From Dissophora ornata (lineage: Eukaryota > Mortierellomycota > Mortierellomycetes > Mortierellales > Mortierellaceae), in contig MU616930.1 of NCBI GenBank assembly GCA_025201705.1, positions 1 to 31,238 of the forward strand: a stretch of 31,238 bases of DNA. The letters are read 5' to 3'. Both the position numbers and the translations under genes were made by a program. Of this stretch, positions 11,401-21,264 are shown piece after piece. The notes under the pieces were generated by a model. It did not search any database and had not been told where the DNA came from. It saw nothing but the letters and a program-made list of their open reading frames with translations. Within the stretch, counting starts at the first letter, position 1. Each line of letters starts with the position of its first letter.

Positions 11401-11557
11401 AAACATTAAAGCATAACAAACAACTCCTACACTCATAGACATAGACGCAGACATAAAAACAACCCATATCAGCCATTTGTCGCTAAGTCATATTATTACT
11501 TTTTTTTTCATTCGTTCATTTGCTGCGCTCCTTCAACTTCAAATGCCATATCATGCT

Positions 11558-13245
11558 CTAGTAGATGTAGAATCCACGTCCAGACTTCTTTCCAACCCAA
11601 CCAGCATCAACCATCTTGTTCAACAAGACGCTGGGACGGTACTTGGTGTCACCCAACTGCTCATGAAGGACCTTCATGATGGCTAAGCAGGTATCCAGAC
11701 CAATGAAATCAGCCAAGGTCAAAGGGCCCATGGGCATGTTGGTTCCCAACTTCATGGTGGTATCAATGTCTTCCTTGGAAGCAATACCCTATAGATTCAT
11801 CACACAATACAAGGCGGTATTTAGTAGCTGGAGGACACATTGCGTTGCTGAATAAAACACTACTTCAAAAACATATATATGTATATCGATTCTTACAGTC
11901 TCGTAGGCAATGATAGCCTCGTTGATGTAGGGCATCAACAAGCGGTTGGCAACAAATCCAGGAACATCCTGGCTGACAGTGCAGGTCTTACCCATCGCCA
12001 TAGCCAGATCCTTGGTCGCCTTCAGGACCTCGTTGGAAGTGGCCAGACCGGGAATGATCTCGACCAACTTCATGACAGGCACAGGGTTCATGAAATGCAT
12101 GCCAATCACCTGCTCCTCACGGCCCTTCGCCGCAGCCGCAATCTTGGTGATGCTGATGCTCGAGGTGTTGGTGGAGAGGATAGCGTGCTTGGGGGTAGCC
12201 TGCGCAAGGTCGCTGAAGAGCTTGGCCTTCAACGCAGGGTTCTCGGAGACGGCTTCGATCGCAAAGTCGACGTCAGAGAAATCGGCCATATTCTGGGTAG
12301 TCTTGACACGGGCGCGGGCCTCATCGGCCTGCTCCTCGGTCAAGCGACCCTTGGCAATGTCCTTTTTAAGCAGTGAGTCTATCCATGTCAAGGCGAGTCG
12401 CAACGGTGTGTATGTTAGTATGGTTGTAGATTGGCAGTTTGGAGGGGGGGCATCGGCCCTGTTCCGATCGAGCAGAGCCCCGATGGCGCACCGGTCACGA
12501 AAACTAATTTCGCTCCCCACCCGCCTCCCCGTTGTTTTCCCACGTTCTCGGAACGAAATAGCCTTGGGGCCCTGAACGAAAAACACGCGGAAGAGAATAG
12601 TTGAGGGTCTCGGCTTACCCATGAACTTGAGGCCCTTGTTGAGCTGGCTCTCGTTTGTGTCCAACAGCAACACTGGCAGCTTGGAAACATTGGCGGTAAC
12701 CAAGGCGATTCCCAATCCCTAGAACCGTGAGAAACAAAAGAACAATTGAGTATCGGATCCTGCTTATTGGCCATCCGATCTAGGTCGCATCGCGGGACAC
12801 TGCTATGGCCGCGACAAGGATCCTTGCCCCAAAGCTGCATATTTTCGTACCATCTGGCCGGCGCCGAGGACACCAACACGCTTGATACCATGCTACAATA
12901 GAGTGATCGGGGTTCGAGAGGGGCACAAAACAGCACAATGTTCAGTCAGCCAACGCGCCTAATTCTTTCCTTTGCCAGAAACTCCCTGGCCAAGCCTGGG
13001 TGTTTGGGTGTTTGTCAAAGCATGTACCAGGTTGGTGCTCAAGGAATGGAGAGACTAGAGAGAGAGAGAAATGAATCAACGACCACGAAACGGGAATCAG
13101 TTGAGCTGATCAGCAAAAAGCGAGAAAGTCATGAACGAGTCGATGAGCGCCAGGCAAGGGGCAATGCGTGGAGACTGCCTCGCTGTACCTTGACGCTCCA
13201 GTGGGAGGAGCGAGTGGAGGCGGCACGGGCAAGAGCGAAGACCAT
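11558..13245 (-). CDS. HADH: 3-hydroxyacyl-CoA dehydrogenase, mitochondrial (short-chain/3-hydroxybutyryl-CoA type)
   Basis: NAD-dependent oxidation of L-3-hydroxyacyl-CoA to 3-ketoacyl-CoA, the third step of beta-oxidation. Exons on the minus strand: 13245-13189, 12892-12851, 12718-12619, 12378-11897, 11788-11558; 303 residues, typical for the single-function enzyme. A short basic N-terminus ([19 protein letters not shown]) suggests mitochondrial import, and no C-terminal peroxisomal SKL-type signal is seen (it ends GRGFYIY). The Rossmann motif [13 protein letters not shown] (G29xG31xxG34) is split across intron 2. The substrate motif NTSSISIT and the catalytic His161-Glu173 pair ([17 protein letters not shown]) are present, followed by [12 protein letters not shown]. 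The sequence leans to the bacterial 3-hydroxybutyryl-CoA dehydrogenase style. Substrate range is not readable. Its stop is 157 bp from that of the convergent release factor gene. Confidence 0.92.
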
Positions 13246-13503
13246 GATGGGCAATTGTCGAGATGAGTGAATGAGAGTGGAGTGAAAGGAAAAGAATCCG
13301 GCGAAAATATGAAAGCAGAGTTGACCATTTTTATTTTGAGCACGTTATACTTTTTTTCTACAGGGGCTCACAGGCAAGAACCTTTGGTGACAGTGGAGAG
13401 GACTGGGCGACATGGTGGGGTTTGTCTCATGAAGGACCAGGAGGAGATGGGGTCTGGTATCATAGGTCGTTCACTTCAACTTTTCTGTCTTGTTCTCTCG
13501 CCG

Positions 13504-13527
13504 TCTCTCTCCCTCTCTCTCTCTCTC
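13504..13527 (-). repeat. (GA)n microsatellite directly after a stop codon
   Basis: CT repeat on the plus strand. On the minus strand it begins immediately after the TAA of the acidic hypothetical gene, so it would open its 3' UTR. It lies in the 282-bp gap before the dehydrogenase start codon. Confidence 0.75.
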
Positions 13528-14054
13528 TTAGTCGTCATCCAAGTCGTCGTCGTCATCCAAGGCGGCCGCGTTCACCTAGAAGCACGCGCGTACCGGAGTT
13601 ATTCAGGCACAATGGTCAGCTTCACATTCCTACTTGATCACCCTGTCAACAACTTCATCGCAGTCCTCCTCTCCACATCACTTACCCATGCCGTCAAATC
13701 ATCAATACTCTTCTTGGCTGCCAAGAGATGATCCCTTGTCGGTCGCTTGGCTCCGTCCGCACCACCCTCGTCGTGGTCTGTCACCTGATTCATTCCTGCA
13801 AGCTTGTTCAGCATGGTGATTGATCTCCTGTACTTAAGTGCCCGTTTTTCCATACTGGCAATCTCGGCCGTCTCGGGATCCTTTGATGTATCGTCGTGAT
13901 CGTCCTCGTACTCACTTTCGTCTTCATCACTACTGAAACCGTTGTCATCCTCATCATAGTGGCGTGTATCGTTCAGGCCTTCGCGGAACGAGATTCGATT
14001 CTTGGTAGACATGCCGCCGAGTGCTGCTGTAGGATTTTCTGAGACAAGTGCCAT
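13528..14054 (-). CDS. Hypothetical small acidic protein
   Basis: I do not recognise a family. Two coding exons on the minus strand, 14054-13686 and 13575-13528, are joined by a GTAAGT...TTCTAG intron of 110 bp and give 138 residues. Without splicing the frame runs to a stop at 13638, also possible but less neat. The protein has a Ser/Asp/Glu-rich patch (about 33-62: EDDNGFSSDEDESEYEDD), a basic segment KRALKYRRSITMLNKL (70-84), a predicted helix around 107-123 and a purely acidic end, DDDDDLDDD. No signal peptide or membrane segment is visible. Alternating acidic and basic blocks suggest a disordered nuclear or nucleic-acid/histone-binding protein, but that is a guess. The start is the first ATG in the frame; a good donor (14246) and acceptor (14080) upstream suggest a 5' UTR intron. 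Confidence 0.55.
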
Positions 14055-14079
14055 GTAGGTTGACGACAATAGGTGTAAC

Positions 14080-14246
14080 CTAGTGGCGCTGGGGTGGTTA
14101 TGGACGATGGACGCGTGTTTCGAAACGAGAGGAATTTGGCACTAAAAACAAGATCAAAAACAGAAAACACGTTTGGTGATCTACTCCTATAACACCAACA
14201 AAGAAAATATCTCAATAACAAACGATACGTTTGCTGTAGCGCGTAC
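14080..14246 (-). other. Putative 5' UTR intron of the acidic hypothetical gene
   Basis: On the minus strand, CCAAG|GTACGC at 14247/14246 and CACTAG|GTTAC at 14080/14079 would remove 167 bp just before the ATG at 14054. No in-frame ATG is seen in the region before the donor, so this would be a leader intron. Confidence 0.35.
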
Positions 14247-14247
14247 C

Positions 14248-14860
14248 TTGGAGTAAACTAGGTCTGTTTCTTCTTGTGGTCGGAAAGGTTGAAGGGAATC
14301 GTTACAAATTCGGGCTGTATTTAAAGGTGTCGTGAGACCACACCAGGTTCTATGGTTCTAGATTAACGCGTTCGGGCGAGTGAAGGAAGTTGTCAGGGCA
14401 AGCGCGGGGTTAGATGGTGGAAAAGAGCTGAGACAAAGAGGGTGTGTTCTCGTAAATAAGTTTTTGGGGTTGGACAGGATAAAAAAAAAAGGTGGAGCGA
14501 AGGAGCAAACAGGAGATCGTGGAGTAACAATTACGAAACGAGTTCTCACAAGGAATGGGAATAATGCTGCGGGATAGCTCTTTGAAATTTGCTGTGGAGG
14601 ATGATAAAGAAGGGAGTGCAGGTGAAAGGAGAGAGGAAAGGAGGAGGAGGAGAAGAAGAGGATGGTAGTTGAGGGATGGACGTATTTAAGGAAGAGAGAG
14701 GGGGGGAGACAAGGGGTGGCCAACACCAGACAGACGGGCACAGACGCATGTACTCTCAGCGATTCTCCCGCTGGCTTGTCTTGTCTTTCCCGTTTCTTTA
14801 GCCCCCAGAAAGAGACCCCAACGATCTATCGATTGAATGAGGGCCATGGTTAACAACAGG
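14248..14860 (-). promoter_or_regulatory. CT-rich promoter region of the acidic hypothetical gene
   Basis: About 600 bp with no convincing coding frame. Bases 14600-14702 are GA-rich on the plus strand, so CT-rich on the minus strand, matching tracts upstream of other genes here. Confidence 0.4.
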
Positions 14861-15965
14861 CATACAGACATCGATGGTCTCTGTATTGTGGTATGAACAG
14901 GCAGATAGAAGAAAAAAGGTGACCTAAAGAAAAGGCGCGAAAAGAAAAACAAAAGGGGTGCTGACTCGTCTTGTGATACAAGGCTATCATACACTTCACT
15001 GTCCGACAGGGGCCAAGCTTCTCAACTGACTGGACACGCGCGCTCGCTCCCGCACTCTTTTTCCGTCCGACAGACAGAGGTAGAGAGGGAGAGAGCAACT
15101 GCTGAGGAACAGAAGCGACCTTCTGTTGGAGTTCTTGTTCACTGGAGGGCATCATCTCATCTGCGCAGAAACAAACATTGGAATGGTCAGAAAGCCTTTT
15201 CAACAATAACGTCAGCATCTCAGCGTCGGTGGTGACATGGTATTATTTTTTCCTGCACAGGTGAGGACATGTCAACGAGCAACATTGGTGGCCAGAACGC
15301 GTCAATGGTTCAGCATCAATCACCAATCATGAACCGTCCCTGGCTCATGTATTAAAGTAGATGCTTGTGTATAAATGATTGGAACATTGTATGTCTGTAC
15401 AGGTGTCTTCAAGGATCTATGACAAAGCGAGCAGATCTAAGTCCTACTTTGCAAGGGGCAAATGGTTGTGGTTTGACCATGCAAAAAAAAAAAGCACAAG
15501 AAGGCAGGAGGGAAAAAAAAAACTAAACAAGGGCGGAGAAAAAGAGTAGACGAGTCAAGTCAGCAGCCATGCATGTGGGATGTGTTTCCCGCGCGCCCAA
15601 GCACCTTTCCCTCATTTTATGCAAACTTTTGTGTTCATCGTGCCAGTGACTTTTTTGAATGCAGGACAAGGGCCTCTGGCTCGTCGTACATGCCGGCATT
15701 GCGATTCTCTGTCGTACATACTCATACCACCAATGTAACTGTCATCCCTCCAGAGATCTGTTTCACCAAGTCTGCCGTCATCGACAAATACCACCAGTCC
15801 CTCAGCCTTGGGGTCACAGGAACAAAAATATATTCAGGTACAACAACGGAGCATTCCTGTCGACTAAAAGCAGTGCAGCACGTCGCATGACTGTGTCTAC
15901 AGAGAGAATCCCTAGCCCCTTGATTCGAGGAATCCGCCTGCATCGAGAGAGAGAGAATAAAGGCA

Positions 15966-15990
15966 TTCCCGTTCACAGATCAAACGGGAA
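15966..15990. repeat. Inverted repeat, 8-bp stem, 9-base loop
   Basis: TTCCCGTT at 15966-15973 pairs perfectly with AACGGGAA at 15983-15990. Confidence 0.6.
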
Positions 15991-16049
15991 GCAGGAGGAC
16001 TCTGCACATAAAAGGAGTACTGCCCAGCTCAGCTGGCAGTTGATCTCAT

Positions 16050-16136
16050 GATTTTGAATCGCATACACAGCACATGCACAAGTCGTCCTCTGCAGACCAT
16101 GTCTTGTGAGTCAAGGCAGACTTGTGCTTTAAAATC
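16050..16136. repeat. Nested inverted repeat (9 bp inside 6 bp)
   Basis: GCACAAGTC at 16076-16084 is the exact reverse complement of GACTTGTGC at 16119-16127. Outside it, GATTTT (16050-16055) pairs with AAAATC (16131-16136), with unequal arms between. The nesting is more than I would expect from one chance match. Confidence 0.5.
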
Positions 16137-16878
16137 AAGTAGGAGGGCAAAGGGACCTCTTGCCACTGTCGAGACATCATCCCAAAGACTGTATTTGCAT
16201 CCCTATAGGAACGATATTCCGGAGGGGACCTGACACGTTTCCAGAAGAATACAGTTAGTGGCAACACAGTCCTGAGAAAAGCACAGACTACAGCCACGTT
16301 ACCGGTGCACATGTCGCCTTGTCCATGACTGAATTTGTGTGGAACCGCACATCATGTCGACTTCTACAGAAAAGAGTACGCTATGAATAACCACAGCGAC
16401 ATGTCCCCTTCCCCGCCGCCGCCACCGCCACGTCTCATGCGCCTGCATGGAATGTAATCCTTGAGCGTTATTTAAGTTTTGGGGTGAAATGCAGAGTCCA
16501 AAACGTGCAGGGATGAGGACTCTTGGACCCTGGTGCATGACGTCTAAAGTGAGCAGACATTATTGGCAACGTCGAGCAACAACCACTGCCATGAACCTGT
16601 CATCTTCCCTCTCTGCCCAATCCACAGTTGCGTGCTTGTACGAGGCGCATATAGACATGCAGTTGTCGACAGGAAGGCTCAAATACAGTGGAAATCGAAG
16701 GATCTTCATGTCGATATACTACAGTGCTGTACACTTGTACATGTACTGCCGCCTCACTCGACACCATGTCTCCTGGGCAAAGACCACAGCTGACATGTAT
16801 GTACTGCACTGTCAGCCATGGCCCTGTTATGCTCACATGAAATAAACTATGCGCAAATCAATGAAAACAAGTGAACAA

Positions 16879-16922
16879 CAGGGCACTCTATCCGTCATAT
16901 TGTATCGACGGATGCTGCCCTG
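16879..16922. repeat. Two-part perfect hairpin (7 bp + 7 bp)
   Basis: CAGGGCA (16879-16885) pairs with TGCCCTG (16916-16922), and inside it ATCCGTC (16890-16896) pairs with GACGGAT (16907-16913). A 4/2 internal loop separates the stems, and the apical loop is 10 bases. It lies about 40 bp beyond an AATAAA-like hexamer. Confidence 0.65.
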
Positions 16923-17418
16923 GACAGGGCACGGTTTGTAATATATCTATTTGTTTGTGTCTGTCAATATTTTGCACATGCAGCGATGTGTCCGAGGGAC
17001 GCTCATTATCGAGTATTTGAATACTCATAGGTTGTACACACATTTATATCTTTGGCTTGTGAAAGTCGTCTTCATCATCGACATCGACATTGTCAAGTAA
17101 TTAGCGCGACAATCACAGCGTCCGCCTCTTGACTCTCGTCGCCCTACATCCTAATTATCACTTGGAGTAAACACAACAGAGACAGAGCTGTCCCTGACCA
17201 TGGAGGAGTCATAAAGTCGTGGAGGAGAACACCATGAGACGATAACTAGCGCTATTGCTTGCAGGACTGCACGAGACAACCGAGGGCAAGGGCCATTCAG
17301 GGAACTTTCCGATGTATTTGCACTATGAATCAATAACTATCCGGAGCGATCGATTGTTTTTGTTTTGTTGCTTGCTTCAATTCTTACAGTAGTCTATTTC
17401 TTTGTGCGAGAGAACCCA

Positions 17419-17826
17419 ATGAAGACAACACGGGCCCTTGACCAAAATTGGATAGAGGCATGGAGGTTCATCTCTGCCACAATTTCACGCGCATATGCTC
17501 CACGAACAGTTGAGCTCGAGCAGTGGTCTATCAAGAATGCCCTTTGGTGGCCAGTGTTTTACGTCGTGTTCAAGGGTGACAAGAATGTCACCCGACGCAT
17601 AATGCACGCTGTTTTCGACAAGATAACAGCGCCTGGGACGATGCATGTGCGTTTTGAGGGTGGACTGACGCGCGAGGGTACTTTATCGTTGATGGCCGTG
17701 CAGCTTGAACGTTGCGACGGCAAGTGCGTGGATGTTATGTGCGCCCATTTGCCTTGTGAAAGGCACTTTGGCCATGCCATGTGCCAGCTGGCCCAGGCAC
17801 ACACGTCGACATGGCTAATGGTCTAA
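17419..17826 (+). CDS. Orphan ORF, unknown protein
   Basis: Not recognised. From the first ATG it encodes 135 residues; the frame is open from 17365. A long pyrimidine stretch ending TTCTTACAG at 17389 looks like a splice acceptor, so this may be the last exon of a gene whose upstream exons I cannot place. The sequence is not low-complexity: it is Trp- and Arg-containing (NWIEAWRFISATISRAYAPR, ALWWPVFYVVFKGDKNVTRR). Near the end is a Cys/His cluster, C-x3-C-x4-C-x-H-x2-C-x2-H-x2-H-x2-C, that could bind zinc. No CT-rich leader is next to it and its surroundings look repeat-derived, so a transposon remnant is an alternative. A random open frame is also possible. Confidence 0.3.
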   Translation: MKTTRALDQNWIEAWRFISATISRAYAPRTVELEQWSIKNALWWPVFYVVFKGDKNVTRRIMHAVFDKITAPGTMHVRFEGGLTREGTLSLMAVQLERCDGKCVDVMCAHLPCERHFGHAMCQLAQAHTSTWLMV

Positions 17827-19187
17827 TACATGGACAATCAATGAACTGTTCCACCCTCGCTTATCAGCAATGGCATGCCTGCATTACGCCTTGCTCCACG
17901 GCACCATTACACAGTGCTGGTCATTCCATCTAGGGAACCCATTTAAATATCTGCAATGCTCCTCCATCTTTATCCACCTTTTCCTTCTTGTCTATCACAT
18001 TTTTTTACACATCCTTGCATCCCAGCCTTTTTAATACCACTGAAAAACACGTATCTGTGTCTGTCGTTCCTCTGCATTGGTAAGTGTTAGTATTTGGAGC
18101 ATGAACATATCTCCTCTTCCTCCACGTCACTCCGCCTCACTCCATCTTCGAGTTGCATTCCTATCTCTGCGCCTCCGTCATCGCGTACTCATGCCCATAT
18201 CCGTATCATAATCTGCTTTTCATTGATACCCCTCTTGACCGCAGGCAGATTATTTTATCCTATCACTTCATTTCCATCGATCTTTAATACATCATCTTAA
18301 GGGATGCCCACGTCAAGGATTGAGAATCTACTGGCCAGAAAATGACCAAAAGACGCAAACAGCGCTTGGTGCATGCAGGCGTTGGACCGTGGAGTGTCCA
18401 TTTGGACTCGTCATTGTGCCAGACTAGCAAAGGGCGGGTTCGAAGCCTGTGCACGCTAATTCAACACAAACACACTTAGTTCCGTTCACCTTTTGCGGAT
18501 TGGTTCGCTTTACCAAAGTGTATCGCATAAGAGCTCCCTCTCCTCTCCTCTTTCTCTCTTCTCACTCTCCCAACAACCATTGTCCACAGTTTCCTTTACT
18601 CTGACCCTGCAACACAAAGAGAGCACTCCTCGGGTAACAACTTGTTCACGCTGGCTAGCGCAGGTCGCTGTCTCCATCTCCACCTCTCCAATCTACATAC
18701 TTCCCGTCCACTCGCCCCTTGCCACCTCCCGCGTTGGGCTTTTTGTATAATCGCTATCCGCTTCGGCGAAAGCACACAGACCAGTTGCGATTGTGATATC
18801 GGACGGCAGCCGTGCAACAACAGCATGCATAAACATGCAACGATCATGATAATACAAACACCAGCACTTCCGAGATAGTGCATCCTCACCCTCGGTCGCC
18901 CCCTTCATGCACCCTCACTGCTTTTTTTTTTTTTTTTTTTTTTTTATCCCTTTTTCCCTGCATTTTGCATACAGACATTCGTCTTCCCACCGTCCTCTCC
19001 TGACCTTTCGGCCAACAACGCCACCCTCATACCCCACACGACGCTGTCGTTTCTCTCCTCCCACTTGCTCTGTTTCTCTTGGCTTCGTTTTCCCTTCACA
19101 CCCGAACTGACCAACCAACCCGGGCTTTGCTTGACTTTCTTTTCCTAGAACTTCAAACACGTCTTCTCATTACTGCACCACACTTCC
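17827..19187 (+). promoter_or_regulatory. Upstream region and leader of the membrane-protein gene
   Basis: About 1.36 kb with two CT-rich tracts (about 17960-18300 and 18910-19150). A strong donor, ATTG|GTAAGTG at 18079/18080, and a strong acceptor, TTTTCCTAG at 19148, would allow a 1069-bp 5' UTR intron ending 40 bp before the ATG at 19188. A 24-T run lies at 18922-18945, and a tRNA-like box B at 18437-18447. No coding gene is supported here. Confidence 0.4.
18922..18945 (+). repeat. Poly(T) run, 24 bases
   Basis: Uninterrupted 24 T within the CT-rich leader region. Its length in the assembly should be treated as approximate. Confidence 0.9.
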
Positions 19188-21264
19188 ATGACCTACCTGC
19201 AACATCAGCATCACACCGAACACTCGGCCCCTGAAAAGGTTCGCCAAGAAACCACCACCACCACCATTTCTTCCACCACTACTACCACGGCCTCTACTGT
19301 GCCGCTGACCTCGGACTCGGAGCCGACAATGTACACCCAAAAGCCGATGCATTATGGTCGGTCCAGCAATGGCACCAAGCCCAGCAATGGTAGCCAGCTC
19401 GAGCTCGAGAATGGTCGTTCCTTGAATGCTGGCCGGTCCTCGTCCCTCTCCTCAAACTCGTCTGCTCACGGCCAGAATATGAGCGGCAAGAGCAATAAGA
19501 CGCCAGGCAGCCCTGCTGGCGCGAGCTCGTCACCGTTCACCGGTAATCACAGCAATGGCTCGAGTGCCTCTCTGGCTGGTGGCAGAAATGCCTCGTCAGA
19601 GAGAGTGCGCCAACCAGTCCACGACCCTTCCGATTACTCGAGTGGTACCCACAGCTGGCCTATTCTCTTCGCAGTGACCCCTCCTTTGGGCGCCTTGGTC
19701 TTTGGCAAGTCGGATATCTTCAGCGACATCCTGACTCTTTTGCTTATTACCTTTTTCCTCTACTACATTATCAAAGGTAAGCCTAGAGTTTGTTTTATTG
19801 GTGTTTGGGTTATAAATCGTGGGGTTTGAGCGCCAACATTTGGGCATCGGAGTTATCTATCGTCTCTCTCAGCAGCAACCGCAACAACAACAAACAACAA
19901 CATCAACCACTCTGAATGTCCCCAAGGAGCCGCTTTGTCCAAGCGTGCCTTGCCACTTTGGTCGTGCACCACCATCGCCACCATCGCTACCACAATGACT
20001 ATCGTACGATATGGGCAAGAGCATGAGCAAGGAAAGCCGTCAACGGGCGGATGCATTGACCCTGTGCTGACAGAAATAGGAGAGAGGAGAGTGTGCGTCT
20101 ACTTGCAAGGCGGCTACAGTATGGTCCATGCAGGCTTACCTTTGCAGTATTTATCTGAGTTGGTTTGCCGCCTGAGCTTTACTGGCAGTTGGCTGTTACT
20201 GCTGTTGTTTTTGTTTTGTTTTCCCGCGTGCTGCGTCTGCCTTGCGGGGCTTGTCACAATATGGGATTGTGGATTTCATTGACTTGCATGTGCGCTTCTG
20301 AGCGTGTGTGCACCCAAGTGCCAACAGAATAAATTTGCTCATCGTTCTCTCAATCCTATCATGGCGCGTGCTTACGTGCTGCCCCCTTTCCTCTCTGATA
20401 GTACCCTGGGAACTTTACTACGCCGCCCGGACGCGAAGAGTGCTTCTGACAGAAAACTCTGCCCCAGTAGACTCTGCTCTGGAGCAGAGACGCAAGAGTG
20501 CCGCTGCTTCGCTGCGACATCAAGAGTTGCTCTCACTCTTGCTCGTGTTCGCCTCTCCCTTGATCGGAGGCTACATCTTGCAGTACCTCAAGACATTCTT
20601 CTCCTCCTATGAGGATTACCTCTCCGCCCTCAACATTAAACTCTTCATCGTTGCCTCGGGCATCCGACCTCTCACCCATGCCGTCAGTCTCTTGAAGGCG
20701 CGCGCTCTGTTCTTACAGGAGCAAGTTCACTTCCCAGACTCGGAAGTTGAGCAACTCAAGAAGAAAGTCGCGTCGATCGAGTCCGAGCTCGTTCAACTCC
20801 GCCGTGCGTTCGCAACCAAGAGAGATGTGCTCCAGGTCCAGGACAGCGTCGAGCCTACGCTCCACCAACTTACCAAGCAGATCAAACGCCACGACAAGAA
20901 GGAGAACCTGCTGAGGTCCTATGCCGAGGAACGCTTTGCCACCATCGACGAAAAGATGCGCGAATACGACAATTTTCTTACATATCGCATCACAGAGGAG
21001 CATCACCGATCCAGCCTCTTGTTCTTGCCCATCAACATTTTGGTGGCCATGGTTGGCTACTGCACCTTCTTCCTCCCTAATCGCTTAGCTGGCATTGCTG
21101 GATCTAAGGCCCAACCGATGATTAAGAGCCCCCCTGTGCCAGCTGCCATCAGTGATGGAAACACGAACGAAACCTCCCATCAGCATGCAAAGTACATGCT
21201 GAGCGGTCGTCAACCTTCACACAACCCGATCACGTCGACAAGAGAAACTGCACGCTTGTATTAA
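19188..21264 (+). CDS. Multi-spanning membrane protein with a coiled coil (fungal, function unknown)
   Basis: Two exons, 19188-19776 and 20402-21264, joined by a 625-bp GTAAGC...ATAG intron, give 483 residues. Residues 1-150 are Ser/Thr/Asn/Gly-rich and probably disordered. Hydrophobic segments follow at about 157-174 (WPILFAVTPPLGALVFG), 180-196 (DILTLLLITFFLYYIIK), 238-257 and 402-421. Between the last two lies a charged heptad-like stretch (about 307-385: EVEQLKKKVASIESELVQLRR) that should form a coiled coil. The join gives YYIIK-VPWELYYAARTRR, which I recall as a conserved type of segment in uncharacterised fungal proteins, but I cannot name the family. No cleavable signal peptide is seen. 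An organelle membrane is likely; which one is not readable. AATAAA at 21508-21513 may be its poly(A) signal. Confidence 0.75.

Larger units (their letters stand above)
14861..17364. other. Gene-poor region with several inverted repeats
   Basis: About 2.5 kb. Many short open frames exist on both strands, but none has recognisable protein sequence, consistent splice signals or an obvious leader. Bases 15966-16922 hold at least four inverted repeats. An AATAAA hexamer lies near 16842. No transposase, reverse transcriptase, long terminal repeat or RNA gene was recognised. Decayed repeat DNA or a non-coding transcript are both possible. Confidence 0.5.

Noticed and set aside
12905..12925. GGGGTTCGAGAGGGG as a tRNA T-arm
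   Set aside because: The arm cannot close (G opposite G at position 61) and it lies inside the first dehydrogenase intron without a box A.
15573..16845. Several overlapping open frames of 60-130 codons on both strands
   Set aside because: None has a recognisable motif, consistent splice sites or a leader, and they overlap one another in conflicting frames.
17044..17098. Minus-strand reading DNVDVDDEDDFHKPKI followed by a stop, like an acidic C-terminus
   Set aside because: An in-frame TAA lies just upstream and no AG acceptor falls between it and the acidic codons, so no exon can supply it.
18922..18945. Poly(T) as the tail of a minus-strand retroposon
   Set aside because: The flanking sequence on the body side is a CT-rich leader, with no target-site duplication or element-like sequence.
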